Source: a bacterium C-53 (GTDB lineage Bacteria; Bacillota; Clostridia; Lachnospirales; Lachnospiraceae). Taken from it: a stretch of 64,000 nt of DNA. Every line of letters starts with the position of its first letter. Position 1 is the first letter of the stretch. Position numbers and translations under genes: made by a program. This document shows positions 28,290-37,222 of this stretch, one piece after another. The notes below the pieces were generated by a model that searched no databases, was not told the DNA's origin, and saw only the letters and a program-made list of their open reading frames with translations. The stretch spans positions 1 to 64,000 of the forward strand of contig RAZD01000014.1 in NCBI GenBank assembly GCA_003612525.1, read 5' to 3'.

Positions 28290-28721
28290 CTATTTCCATT
28301 TGAAAATAACAATCCCCAAAATTGCAATTGCCATGCCAATTACCTTTTTTATTTCAAGCGGCTGTTTTTCCGTGCCAAACATTCCCAGTAATTCAATCAG
28401 ATATGCCGTGATAAGCTGCATAATCACGATCAGCATCACTGCCTTTGCCGGTCCTAACATATCCATGCTCTTAATTACCGTATACGTAATAAAAGCGCCT
28501 ATCGCCCCGCCGAGAAGCATATATTTCGGCTGCACGGCAAAAAGCTGTGAAACCGGTTTCCTTCCGTCAAAAAACCATGCAATGATACAGACGAAAAGAG
28601 CCGTAAGCTGTACAAAACCTGCTGTCACCCATATACTTGACGCCTCTGTGACCTTTGTGTTAAAGACCCCCTGTACGCTCATCAGAGCGCCGGATAGCAG
28701 TGCAATCAACATTCCAAACAT
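28290..28721 (-). CDS. DMT-superfamily transporter (YdcZ/DUF606 type)
   Basis: 143 residues with four to five membrane segments, starting MFGMLIALLSGALMSVQG, a pattern typical of DUF606 (YdcZ). Members are small inner-membrane proteins thought to work as pairs in export; the substrate is unknown. GGAAGGGGG stands before the ATG. It precedes comEA by 57 bases and may share its transcript. Confidence 0.85.
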   Translation of the reverse strand: MFGMLIALLSGALMSVQGVFNTKVTEASSIWVTAGFVQLTALFVCIIAWFFDGRKPVSQLFAVQPKYMLLGGAIGAFITYTVIKSMDMLGPAKAVMLIVIMQLITAYLIELLGMFGTEKQPLEIKKVIGMAIAILGIVIFKWK

Positions 28722-28795
28722 AAAAATACCCCCTTCCGAATTCTTACATTTAGTATATCCATCGAAAGGGGGATCTATTCAGGTTCACCGAAACG

Positions 28796-30223
28796 CTAAA
28801 GAGCAAGCTCCTGTAATGTCTCCGATACATCGCTGCCGTTCCAGATTTTCGTAAACACAATCTCAAGTTTCACCCAAAAATTCTGTGCAGACATCATTTT
28901 CGGCACCGGTACGGATTTTTCATATTCAAGCATTGCATTTCCAATTTCCGGTTCCTGATATGCAACGCCATACCGCGACGCTATTTTTCCAGAAAGGCTG
29001 TAAAGATTTTCCACGCCATCCGTCACCAGATACGACGCGAATTTTTCCGCTTCTTCCTTCTTCTGCGAATAGCCGTTCACCGCCACGCAATTCGTCACCG
29101 AGCACCCTCTTGATTTCAGCTCGGCACTCACATCAGGCAGCGCAGCCACGCCATATTCATACGGGAAATTTCCACTTGCCTCCGCCATTGCAAGCTTCTC
29201 AAATATATCCGTCGTTGCGATTGTAAATACTGTTTTTCCCTCAAGAAATTCATCTACAATGCTTTGATAACTGACTTCCTTTGAATCAATTGAAAAAAAC
29301 TGGTTCAGTTCCTGATAGACGGTAAGGCATTTTAAGGCATTTTCATTATAAATATCCATCACGGTCTCATCATCGCCTGCATCCGAGCCGATACTGATAT
29401 AATTTCCAACCATAAAGTAATTATAGAAGATATCGGAAACATCCCATTTAAAGACGGCTTCCACATTTTCCGGCGCATTGTATTCGACTGCAAACGTTAA
29501 TATATCATCAAGGGAAGAAGGTATCAACTCATTCATGCGCTGCGTTACTTCCTCTTCCGGTATTTCTCTGTCCACAGAGTCAGAAACAGTATTGTCCGGC
29601 ATATCGCCCTCGTCCGCTTCCATAAGCGCCGCATCGCCTGCTGCATCGGCTGCCGCCTGCGCTGCCTCTCCCTCCGCCGCATCAGCCTCCGCCTGTATCC
29701 GGTCTCTTGCCATTTCCCTGATATAAGTCTTATTAAATAGCAGAAACGCTGTCTCATAATACAGCGGATATGCCACATTTTCCCCCTGAAAGCTCACTGC
29801 ATCAAGCGCCGCTTTCGGAAAATGGTCTGAATTAAGAATCCCCTCCGCATCGGCGGCCTTCACCGCAAGTCCCGATAAATATGCCTTTTCCAGATTCCCG
29901 TTATTGACAATATAGACATCAGGCGCTTTTGCGCCGTCAACCGATTCTCTGTTGATCTGCTCAAGATACTCAAGGCCGGATACAAGAACCGGCTCTATTT
30001 TCACTTTGTATTTTTCCTGATAAGCAACCGCCTGGCTTGTCAGATAACCGGTTAAGGCCTCATCTGCATACCACAGCACAAGGCTTTCATCATATCGTTT
30101 TCCAAATATGCCGCCATATCCACCCTCATCATTTCCCGGCCGCGTCACGGAAAGAAACACAAGCAGGACACTCATGAAAAAGACAAGCAGCGCAGACAGT
30201 CCTTTTTCTTTATACCATCTCAT
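28796..30223 (-). CDS. Membrane-anchored solute-binding-like protein coupled to argD
   Basis: 475 residues. An uncleaved-looking hydrophobic N-terminus (about 9-27) without lipobox Cys is followed by a family-1-type solute-binding fold: LVLWYADEALTGYL, PDVYIVNNGNLEKAYLSG, PLYYETAFLLFNK and a helical C-terminal lobe. An Ala/Glu/Asp-rich insertion of about 60 residues (around 172-235) interrupts the hinge region. Such proteins bind sugars or similar ligands for ABC importers, but there is no permease here. Its start overlaps the argD stop (ATGA), so it is made from the arginine operon transcript. Confidence 0.75.
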   Translation of the reverse strand: MRWYKEKGLSALLVFFMSVLLVFLSVTRPGNDEGGYGGIFGKRYDESLVLWYADEALTGYLTSQAVAYQEKYKVKIEPVLVSGLEYLEQINRESVDGAKAPDVYIVNNGNLEKAYLSGLAVKAADAEGILNSDHFPKAALDAVSFQGENVAYPLYYETAFLLFNKTYIREMARDRIQAEADAAEGEAAQAAADAAGDAALMEADEGDMPDNTVSDSVDREIPEEEVTQRMNELIPSSLDDILTFAVEYNAPENVEAVFKWDVSDIFYNYFMVGNYISIGSDAGDDETVMDIYNENALKCLTVYQELNQFFSIDSKEVSYQSIVDEFLEGKTVFTIATTDIFEKLAMAEASGNFPYEYGVAALPDVSAELKSRGCSVTNCVAVNGYSQKKEEAEKFASYLVTDGVENLYSLSGKIASRYGVAYQEPEIGNAMLEYEKSVPVPKMMSAQNFWVKLEIVFTKIWNGSDVSETLQELAL

Positions 30224-31410
30224 ATGTTTAATACTTTCTCCAATTTTTCGATCATTTCATCAATTTCTTTCTTCCCGGCCACAAGCGGAGGAAGGAAACG
30301 GAGCGTATGATTTCCCGCCGTTATCACAAGAAGCCCTGCATCCTGCGCCTTTAAAACCACTTTGCCGGGATCACAGTCAAATTGCAGCCCCTGCATAAAT
30401 CCTACGCCTCTGCGCTCCTTAATACAATCATACTTCTCCACAAGTCCATCCAGTTTCTCCATAAAATACGGCGCAACTTCTTTCACATGACCAATCAGAT
30501 CTTCCTCTTCAAACAAATCAAATACTTTGCTTACCGCCGCGCATGCAAACGGATTGCCGCCGTAAGTCGTACCGTGGTCTCCCGGCACAAGTGAACCGGA
30601 CGCGACCTTCGAAGTCATAAGAAATGCGCCCACGGGAACCCCGCATCCCAGCGCTTTTGCAGATGCCATAATATCCGGCTTCACGCCATACATCTGCCAA
30701 GCAAACATCTCGCCGCACCTGCCCATGCCGCACTGAACTTCATCGAGAATCAACAGAATATCCTTCTGATCACAGATTTCCCTGACTCCTTCAATAAATC
30801 CTTTATCCGCCGGATAAATACCGCCTTCCCCCTGCACTGTTTCCATAATAACAGCGCATGTCTTTTCATTGACAAGTGACTTCACACTCTCAAGATCATT
30901 AAACTGCGCAAATTTCACATGACCGATCATCGGCCGGAAAGCCTCCCTGTAATGCGCATTTCCTGTTACGGACAGAGCGCCCATGCTTCTGCCATGAAAA
31001 GAATGCTCCATCGCTATGATTTCATGATCGGTTCTGCCGTCTTTTCTATATGCATACTTTCTCGCCGTCTTGATTGCTCCCTCAATTGCCTCCGTACCGC
31101 TGTTTGTAAAAAACACCTTGTCCATGCCGGAAGCATGAACCAGCTTTTTCGCTGCATCGATTGCAGGAACATTGTAATAAAGATTTGACGTATGAAGAAT
31201 CCTGTCAATCTGTTCCTTTAATGCATCGTTATATTTCTGATTCCCGTATCCGAGCGCAAATACACCGATGCCGGATGCAAAATCCAGGTATTTTTTTCCG
31301 GTCATGTCATATAGATATATACCATCGGCCTTCTCAAAAACAATCGGATAACGATTGTATGTATGAAGCAGGACTTCCTCCGCTTCCTTTATATATTCCT
31401 GCTGTGTCAT
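30220..31410 (-). CDS. argD: Acetylornithine aminotransferase
   Basis: 396 residues. This cytosolic PLP enzyme converts N-acetylglutamate semialdehyde to N-acetylornithine, the fourth step of arginine synthesis. Class III motifs are seen: FTNSGTEAIEGAIKTARKY, LILDEVQCGMGR and the PLP lysine in MASAKALGCGVP. Fifth gene of the argC-GNAT-argJ-argB-argD operon, 20 bases after argB. Confidence 0.95.
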   Translation of the reverse strand: MTQQEYIKEAEEVLLHTYNRYPIVFEKADGIYLYDMTGKKYLDFASGIGVFALGYGNQKYNDALKEQIDRILHTSNLYYNVPAIDAAKKLVHASGMDKVFFTNSGTEAIEGAIKTARKYAYRKDGRTDHEIIAMEHSFHGRSMGALSVTGNAHYREAFRPMIGHVKFAQFNDLESVKSLVNEKTCAVIMETVQGEGGIYPADKGFIEGVREICDQKDILLILDEVQCGMGRCGEMFAWQMYGVKPDIMASAKALGCGVPVGAFLMTSKVASGSLVPGDHGTTYGGNPFACAAVSKVFDLFEEEDLIGHVKEVAPYFMEKLDGLVEKYDCIKERRGVGFMQGLQFDCDPGKVVLKAQDAGLLVITAGNHTLRFLPPLVAGKKEIDEMIEKLEKVLNI

Positions 31411-31430
31411 GTCAAATCCTTTCCTTTCTG

Positions 31431-32315
31431 TTACTGAGCCGCATCATCGGGCATAATACATGTGCCGATTCCCTTATTCGTAAAGATCTCCAAAAGCAGA
31501 CAATGCAGAATGCGTCCGTCAAGAATATGCACATTATTCACTCCGTTTTCAATCGCATCGATACAACTGTAAAGCTTTGGCAGCATTCCGCCGCCGATGA
31601 TTCCGTCTTTTAGAAGCTCCTCCGCCTGTGAAGCGGTAAGCCTTGATAAAAAAGAGCTCTTATCATTGATATCCCTGTAAAGCCCTTCTATATCCGTAAG
31701 AAATGCAAGTTTCTCGGCCTTCACTGCTTTTGCCACCGCGCATGCGGCATCGTCCGCATTAATATTATAGGTATGAAAATCATCATCCATTCCGACAGGC
31801 GCGACAATCGGAAGAAAATCTTTTTCCAGAAGGTCAAAAAGCACCTTCGGATTCACATCCGTGATCTCCCCGACATATCCAATGTCCTCCCCGTCCGAAA
31901 ATCTTTTTTTCACTTTCAGGAGGCCGCCATCCTTTCCACTGACTCCGACTGCATTGACGCCCAGCTCCTGCACCATCTGTACAAGCCCTTTATTTACCTT
32001 ATTCAAAACCATCTCTGCAATTTCCATTGTATCCGCATCCGTAACGCGAAGACCATTTACAAACTTAGGCTCCATGCCTATTTTTCCTACCCAGCGGCTG
32101 ATCTCCTTCCCGCCGCCATGTACAATAATCGGCTTAAATCCAACAAGCTTTAACAAAGTGACATCCTTCACCACATTTTTCTTAAGTTCCTCACTTGTCA
32201 TTGCGCTCCCGCCGTATTTGACAACGATAATCCTCCTGTTAAACTTCTGTATATATGGCAGCGCCTCGATTAAAACCTCGGCTTTCTGCATTACTTCGCT
32301 CATTTCCTGATCCAT
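31431..32315 (-). CDS. argB: Acetylglutamate kinase
   Basis: 294 residues. Phosphorylates N-acetylglutamate, the second step of the pathway. VVKYGGSAM and [11 protein letters not shown] (nucleotide and substrate loops) and the [14 protein letters not shown] motif are present. The N-terminal helix typical of arginine-sensitive hexameric enzymes is there (residues 1-25), so feedback inhibition by arginine is plausible. Confidence 0.96.
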   Translation of the reverse strand: MDQEMSEVMQKAEVLIEALPYIQKFNRRIIVVKYGGSAMTSEELKKNVVKDVTLLKLVGFKPIIVHGGGKEISRWVGKIGMEPKFVNGLRVTDADTMEIAEMVLNKVNKGLVQMVQELGVNAVGVSGKDGGLLKVKKRFSDGEDIGYVGEITDVNPKVLFDLLEKDFLPIVAPVGMDDDFHTYNINADDAACAVAKAVKAEKLAFLTDIEGLYRDINDKSSFLSRLTASQAEELLKDGIIGGGMLPKLYSCIDAIENGVNNVHILDGRILHCLLLEIFTNKGIGTCIMPDDAAQ

Positions 32316-32370
32316 TCTGCTCTTTCCCTTTCCTTATTTTCCATCATGCAGTTTAGAGTACGCCGCCAGC

Positions 32371-33603
32371 TTAACTCCTGTAATCCGCATTAATCTTTAC
32401 ATAATCGTAAGTCAGATCGCATCCCCACGCCGTCGCCTGCGCATCTCCCATCTTCATATCGGCAAGCACCGTGACTTCCTTCCCTGAAAGTATTTTTGCC
32501 GCCAGCTCCTCACTGTAATCCATTGTGACGCCGTCCTTATATACCAGGACGCTTCCAAACTCACTCTCAAATGACAACTCCATCTTTTCCGGTTCAAACA
32601 CAGCGCCGGAATAGCCAAGCGCACACAGAAATCTCCCCCAGTTCGCATCACACCCAAAAACCGCCGCTTTCGCAAGGGAGGACGTAATCACCGATTTGCT
32701 GAGCAGTACCGCATTCTCCTTTGTATCCGCATGAATAACTTTGCAGGTAAATAGCTTTGACGCTCCCTCTCCGTCACCTGCCATCATTCTGGCAAGTGTC
32801 TCATTTACAGTATGAAGCGCTTTTACAAAGCGCTCATAATCCTCATTTTTCTCCGTAATCGTCCGGTTGCCCGCAAGCCCGTTCGCAAGGCATAAAAGCG
32901 TATCATTCGTCGATGTGTCTCCATCCACGGAGATCATGTTGAACGTATCCTTCACATCCTCGCTCAAAGCCTCTTTAAGAAGCTCCTTTGTAATGGACAC
33001 GTCCGTTGTCACATAAGCCAGCATTGTGCACATATTCGGATGAATCATTCCCGATCCTTTGCTCATTCCGCCGATTGTGACGGTCTTACCGTCAATCTCA
33101 ACTTTTACCGCCGCCTCCTTTGGAATCGTATCCGTCGTCATGATCGCGCAGGCCGCCTTATGTCCGTCCTCAGGCGTATCTCCCAAAGCAGCCGCCAGCG
33201 ACTTAACACCGTTTTTAATCCTGTCCATCGGAAGCTGCATGCCTATGACTCCCGTCGAACCCAACAATACAGAATCCATCGGTATGGACAACTCTTTTGC
33301 TGCCTGCTCCGCCGTCTCTTCACAGTATTGCATTCCCTGCTGCCCGGTTCCTGCATTTGCGATTCCCGCATTTACTACAACCGCATGCACGCAGGCAGAG
33401 TCTTCGACAATCTTCCTGTCCCATACCACAGGCGCCGCCTTTACTACATTTGTTGTAAATGTACCGGCCGCTATGCAGGGCGTCTCCGAATAAACCATCG
33501 CCATATCATCTCTGCCCTCATATTTAATCCCTGCCGCTGCCGCTGCCGCCTGAAAGCCTTTCGCCGCGGTTACACCGCCTTCTATCCGTACCATATGAAT
33601 CAA
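32371..33603 (-). CDS. argJ: Bifunctional ornithine acetyltransferase / N-acetylglutamate synthase
   Basis: 410 residues. ArgJ recycles the acetyl group between acetylornithine and glutamate. The self-cleavage site is seen as CTMLAYVTTD with Thr as nucleophile of the beta chain, and the oxyanion region GSTGVIG is present. I choose the TTG at 33603 because AAAGGAG lies 5 bases upstream; the next ATG, three codons on (33594), is too far from that site. The cyclic pathway explains why no separate argA or argE is needed. Confidence 0.95.
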   Translation of the reverse strand: MIHMVRIEGGVTAAKGFQAAAAAAGIKYEGRDDMAMVYSETPCIAAGTFTTNVVKAAPVVWDRKIVEDSACVHAVVVNAGIANAGTGQQGMQYCEETAEQAAKELSIPMDSVLLGSTGVIGMQLPMDRIKNGVKSLAAALGDTPEDGHKAACAIMTTDTIPKEAAVKVEIDGKTVTIGGMSKGSGMIHPNMCTMLAYVTTDVSITKELLKEALSEDVKDTFNMISVDGDTSTNDTLLCLANGLAGNRTITEKNEDYERFVKALHTVNETLARMMAGDGEGASKLFTCKVIHADTKENAVLLSKSVITSSLAKAAVFGCDANWGRFLCALGYSGAVFEPEKMELSFESEFGSVLVYKDGVTMDYSEELAAKILSGKEVTVLADMKMGDAQATAWGCDLTYDYVKINADYRS

Positions 33604-33687
33604 CCATACTCCTTTCTCAACGTGCAAAACTGTACCCAAAAGCACTGCTTTGCGGATTCAAAAATTTCATTTCTATATTTTATTAAG

Positions 33688-34152
33688 CTATATTTCCGCA
33701 TTAAATCTCACAATATTTTCCGTATTCAACACAAAATCATAGTAATTCAGATCCTGACGCGCCGTCCAGCCAATTCCCCTCCAAAATGAATTTCCGATAT
33801 CATTCTTTGTAAACGCAATGAGGGAAACCTTATTGATTTTCTCCTTTTTCAGCGCACTCATCGCAGCAACTACCATTGCCTTTCCAATTCCGCGCTTTCT
33901 GTAATCTTCCCGCACGCAGACATGATAAAAGCATCCGCGCCGTCCGTCATGGCCACAGAGAATTGCGCCTACGATTTCCTTTCCGTCGACAGCCACAATG
34001 CTTGTGGACGGATTGCGCTTCAGAAATGCTTCCACACCTTCACGGCTGTCATCAATGCTTCGGATGGCAAATCCCCTGATCGTCATCCAGAGACGGTATA
34101 CACCATCATAATCTTCAATTGTCATTACCCTGACTTCAATATTATCCACCAT
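33688..34152 (-). CDS. GNAT-family N-acetyltransferase
   Basis: 154 residues with the acetyl-CoA loop CVREDYRKRGIGKAM (motif A, R-x-x-G-x-G/A). Placed between argC and argJ with short gaps (21 and 84 bases), so it is part of the arginine operon. A role as N-acetylglutamate synthase is possible but not needed with argJ present; the acceptor is unknown. Confidence 0.85.
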   Translation of the reverse strand: MVDNIEVRVMTIEDYDGVYRLWMTIRGFAIRSIDDSREGVEAFLKRNPSTSIVAVDGKEIVGAILCGHDGRRGCFYHVCVREDYRKRGIGKAMVVAAMSALKKEKINKVSLIAFTKNDIGNSFWRGIGWTARQDLNYYDFVLNTENIVRFNAEI

Positions 34153-34173
34153 TTATCTCCACATTTCTCACAT

Positions 34174-35214
34174 CTAAGGGAACATCGGAATCAGTTGCAG
34201 CCCTTCTGTCTCAGGAAGGCCAAACATCAGATTCATATTCTGAACCGCCTGTCCTGCCGCTCCCTTCACGATATTGTCAAGCGCCCCCATCATGACCACA
34301 CGGTTTGTGCGGGAATCCGTTTTAAAATTAATATCCACATAATTGCTGCCTTCCACCCATTTTGTCTCAGGACAGACATCTATGTCAAGCACACGTACGA
34401 AACATTCATCCGCATAGTATTTGTCATAGACCGCTCTGATCTCTTCATATGTAATGTTTCTGCAAAGGTCTGCATATGCCGTTACAAGGATGCCGCGGTT
34501 CATTGGAACAAGGTGCGGCGTAAAAATAAGCTTCACATCTTTTCCGCACGCATAAGAAAGCTGTTCCTCTATTTCCGGCGTATGACGGTGCGTCAGAACT
34601 CCATACGCTTTGATATTTTCATTGACCTCGCAGAAAAGATTATCCGTCTTCGCGCCTCTTCCGGCGCCTGATGTCCCTGATTTTGCATCAATAATTAATG
34701 TATTTGGATCAATCAGCCCCTCTTTCACAAGAGGATACGTCGTTAATATCGAACACGTCGTGTAGCATCCCGGATTCGCAAGAAGCCTTGTATTCCGAAT
34801 CTGCTCCCGGTAAAGTTCACAGAGTCCGTACACAGACTGTTCTAAAAGCTCCGGCGATTTATGTTCCATCTTATACCATTCTTCGTAGACTGATACATCT
34901 TTTATACGATAATCCGCACTCAAGTCGATAAACTTTGTTTTTGACAGAAGCGTTTCATTCAGCCGGGAAGCAAGATACCCCTGCGGCGTCGCCGTAAAGA
35001 TCACATCCACCTGGCCCGCAAGCTCTTCCAGATGGTCATCCCTGCATATATCATCTACAATCCGAAACATATTCCGGTAAATCTCATAATACTTCTGATC
35101 TATATAACTTCTCGAACCGAGCCACTTGATTTCCACATCATGGTGATTCGCAAGGATACGCACCAGCTCGCCTCCCGCATAACCAGTCGCTCCGATAATT
35201 CCAGCTTTTATCAT
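34174..35214 (-). CDS. argC: N-acetyl-gamma-glutamyl-phosphate reductase
   Basis: 346 residues from ATG 35214, where the family start MIKAGIIGATGYAGGELVRI lies behind AAGGATGAAG. NADPH-dependent third step of arginine synthesis. Rossmann loop GATGYAG and the catalytic Cys in NPGCYTT (about residue 148) are intact. First gene of the operon, with a leader of about 115 bases from the promoter at 35336-35364. Confidence 0.96.
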   Translation of the reverse strand: MIKAGIIGATGYAGGELVRILANHHDVEIKWLGSRSYIDQKYYEIYRNMFRIVDDICRDDHLEELAGQVDVIFTATPQGYLASRLNETLLSKTKFIDLSADYRIKDVSVYEEWYKMEHKSPELLEQSVYGLCELYREQIRNTRLLANPGCYTTCSILTTYPLVKEGLIDPNTLIIDAKSGTSGAGRGAKTDNLFCEVNENIKAYGVLTHRHTPEIEEQLSYACGKDVKLIFTPHLVPMNRGILVTAYADLCRNITYEEIRAVYDKYYADECFVRVLDIDVCPETKWVEGSNYVDINFKTDSRTNRVVMMGALDNIVKGAAGQAVQNMNLMFGLPETEGLQLIPMFP

Positions 35215-35329
35215 ATCTTCATCCTTTCCTTCCTGCTGCCAAATATACAAAAGGCGCTCTTCCGACACTTTACTATAGCGCAATTGCCGGCGAAAAACAA
35301 TCCTCCGTCCCCGTCCTGTTTTTTACTAT

Positions 35330-35364
35330 TGTATAAATATACATTAATTTTGTATAATATGCAA
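35330..35364 (-). promoter_or_regulatory. argC operon promoter inside two ArgR-type boxes
   Basis: Minus strand: TTGCAT (35364-35359), 17-base spacer, TATATT (35341-35336). The palindrome TGTATAAATATACA (35330-35343) covers the -10 box and a second box TGTATAATATGCA (35351-35363) covers the -35 box. Both resemble ARG boxes, and their spacing of about two helical turns is that used by ArgR/AhrC hexamers. Repression by arginine is inferred. Confidence 0.6.
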
Positions 35365-35426
35365 GATTAATTTTTGTTTTATGCAGTTTGTACGAGATCT
35401 GTTTTATAAAAATACATATTTTCTGC

Positions 35427-35461
35427 TTGCATATTCCTGTCGGATGATGTATATTGTTTCA
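35427..35461 (+). promoter_or_regulatory. argG promoter with imperfect ArgR-type boxes
   Basis: TTGCAT (35427-35432), 17-base spacer, TATATT (35450-35455), the same -35, spacer and -10 as the divergent argC promoter. Weaker box-like sequences TGCATATTCCTGT (35428-35440) and TGTATATTGTTTCA (35448-35461) again lie 20 bases apart over the two promoter elements. A further box-like TTATAAAAATACAT is at 35404-35417. Confidence 0.55.
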
Positions 35462-35516
35462 AGACAAAATAAATTGTATTTAAGCAGGAATTTATATCAC
35501 AAGGAAAGGAACCATT

Positions 35517-36734
35517 ATGAAAGAAAAAGTTGTTTTAGCTTACTCCGGCGGACTTGATACAACTGCTATCATTCCCTGGCTGAAAGAAAATTTTGATTAC
35601 GAAGTCATCTGTGTCTGTGTGGACTGCGGACAGGGCAATGAACTGGACGGACTTGAGGAAAGGGCAAAATTATGCGGTGCGCAAAAATTATATATTGAAG
35701 ACGTAACAGATGAATTCTGTGACGAATACATCATTCCCTGCGTGCAGGGCCATGCCGTATATGAAAACAAATACCTTCTCGGAACTTCAATGGCAAGGCC
35801 GGTTATTGCGAAACGCCTCGTGGAAATTGCACGCAAGGAAGGTGCGGCGGCAATCTGCCACGGCGCAACCGGAAAAGGCAACGACCAGATTCGTTTTGAG
35901 CTTGGCATCAAGGCGCTTGCTCCCGATCTGAAAATTATTGCAGCATGGAGAAATGATAAGTGGACGCTCGATTCCCGTGAATCGGAAATCGAATACTGCA
36001 GGCAGCATGGCATCGATCTGCCGTTCTCTGCCGACAGCAGTTATAGCCGCGACCGCAATTTATGGCACATCAGCCATGAAGGACTCGAACTGGAAGACCC
36101 GGCAAGCGAACCGAATTACGATCATCTTCTCGTGCTCGGAACAACGCCTGAAAAGGCACCTGAAGAGGGAGAATACGTTACGATGACTTTCGAAAAAGGC
36201 GTTCCGAAAAGCGTAAATGGAAAAGAAATGAAAGTCTCCGACATTATCCGCGAGTTAAACCGCCTCGGCGGAAAACATGGCATCGGAATCGCTGATATCG
36301 TTGAAAACCGTGTTGTAGGCATGAAATCACGCGGCGTTTACGAGACTCCGGGCGGAACGATTCTCTACGAAGCGCATCAACAGCTTGAGGAACTTATTCT
36401 CGACAGAGACACTTACCGTGAAAAGGAAGAAATGGGAAATAAGCTTGCACAGATCGTATATGAAGGAAAATGGTTCACGCCTCTTTGCAAAGCTACAATC
36501 GCCTTTATCCGGTCCACACAGGAATATGTAACCGGTGAAGTCAAATTTAAGCTTTACAAAGGAAATATTATCAAAGCCGGCACCACCTCCCCGTATTCTC
36601 TCTACAATGAAAGTATCGCATCTTTCACCACCGGAGATCTTTACGACCATCATGACGCAGAAGGATTTATCAACCTCTTTGGTCTTTCCTGCAAAGTACG
36701 CGCTATGAAAATGCAGGAAACAGAACAGAAATAA
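35517..36734 (+). CDS. argG: Argininosuccinate synthase
   Basis: 405 residues. Joins citrulline and aspartate using ATP. The P-loop-like AYSGGLDTT at residues 8-16 and CHGATGKGNDQIRFE are present. AAAGGAA precedes the ATG. It stands alone and diverges from argC; no argH, argF or carAB is in the window. Confidence 0.97.
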   Translation: MKEKVVLAYSGGLDTTAIIPWLKENFDYEVICVCVDCGQGNELDGLEERAKLCGAQKLYIEDVTDEFCDEYIIPCVQGHAVYENKYLLGTSMARPVIAKRLVEIARKEGAAAICHGATGKGNDQIRFELGIKALAPDLKIIAAWRNDKWTLDSRESEIEYCRQHGIDLPFSADSSYSRDRNLWHISHEGLELEDPASEPNYDHLLVLGTTPEKAPEEGEYVTMTFEKGVPKSVNGKEMKVSDIIRELNRLGGKHGIGIADIVENRVVGMKSRGVYETPGGTILYEAHQQLEELILDRDTYREKEEMGNKLAQIVYEGKWFTPLCKATIAFIRSTQEYVTGEVKFKLYKGNIIKAGTTSPYSLYNESIASFTTGDLYDHHDAEGFINLFGLSCKVRAMKMQETEQK

Positions 36735-36746
36735 CGCGTATCATTC

Positions 36747-36785
36747 ACAGGCCTTGAGCATTCTTTCAGGATGCTTAAGGCCTGT
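36747..36785 (+). terminator. argG terminator
   Basis: Fifteen-base arms ACAGGCCTT(G/A)AGCAT with one wobble pair, a 9-base loop, then TTGATT. It follows the argG stop by 12 bases. Confidence 0.8.
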
Positions 36786-36804
36786 TTGATTCCAATTATG
36801 AGAA

Positions 36805-36834
36805 TTGACGAAAACATTGGTTTTATGATACTAT
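36805..36834 (+). promoter_or_regulatory. Promoter for the DUF1294 / LytTR pair
   Basis: TTGACG (36805-36810), 18-base spacer, TACTAT (36829-36834). The leader to the DUF1294 start is about 62 bases. Confidence 0.55.
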
Positions 36835-36903
36835 AGCTTATAGATATGAAGGTCAAAAGATAAGGCCGTAAAGTCTACTGCTGGAAAGGAACTCTTTTGA
36901 TTT

Positions 36904-37200
36904 ATGGACTTATTCAGAATTTTAATTATTTACCTTATTGTTATAAATACAATCAGTTTTCTCATTATGGGAATTGATAAACAGAAAGCCAGGAAACATG
37001 CATTCCGTATCCCGGAATCTACCCTGTTCTTTCTGGCATTTATCGGGGGCGCCATTGGTTCAATTGCAGGTATGTATCTCTTCCATCACAAAACGCGTCA
37101 TCTCACTTTTGTACTTGGAATGCCGCTTATTCTTATCCTGCATATTCTTGCCGGTCTCTGGTATCATTATTATTCACCGTTTACAATTAAGATAATGTGA
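36904..37200 (+). CDS. DUF1294 small membrane protein
   Basis: 98 residues with three membrane segments and the family motif MGIDKQKARKHAFRIPE near residues 22-38, then FFLAFIGGAIGSIAGMYLFHHKTRH. DUF1294 has no known function. It precedes a LytTR regulator by 22 bases and may share its transcript. Confidence 0.85.
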   Translation: MDLFRILIIYLIVINTISFLIMGIDKQKARKHAFRIPESTLFFLAFIGGAIGSIAGMYLFHHKTRHLTFVLGMPLILILHILAGLWYHYYSPFTIKIM

Positions 37201-37222
37201 TTTTTTCAGAGGAGCATATTTT

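Noticed and set aside
29545-29778. Arg-rich minus-strand frame inside the binding-protein gene
   Set aside because: A shadow of the Ala/Glu-rich insertion read in another frame.
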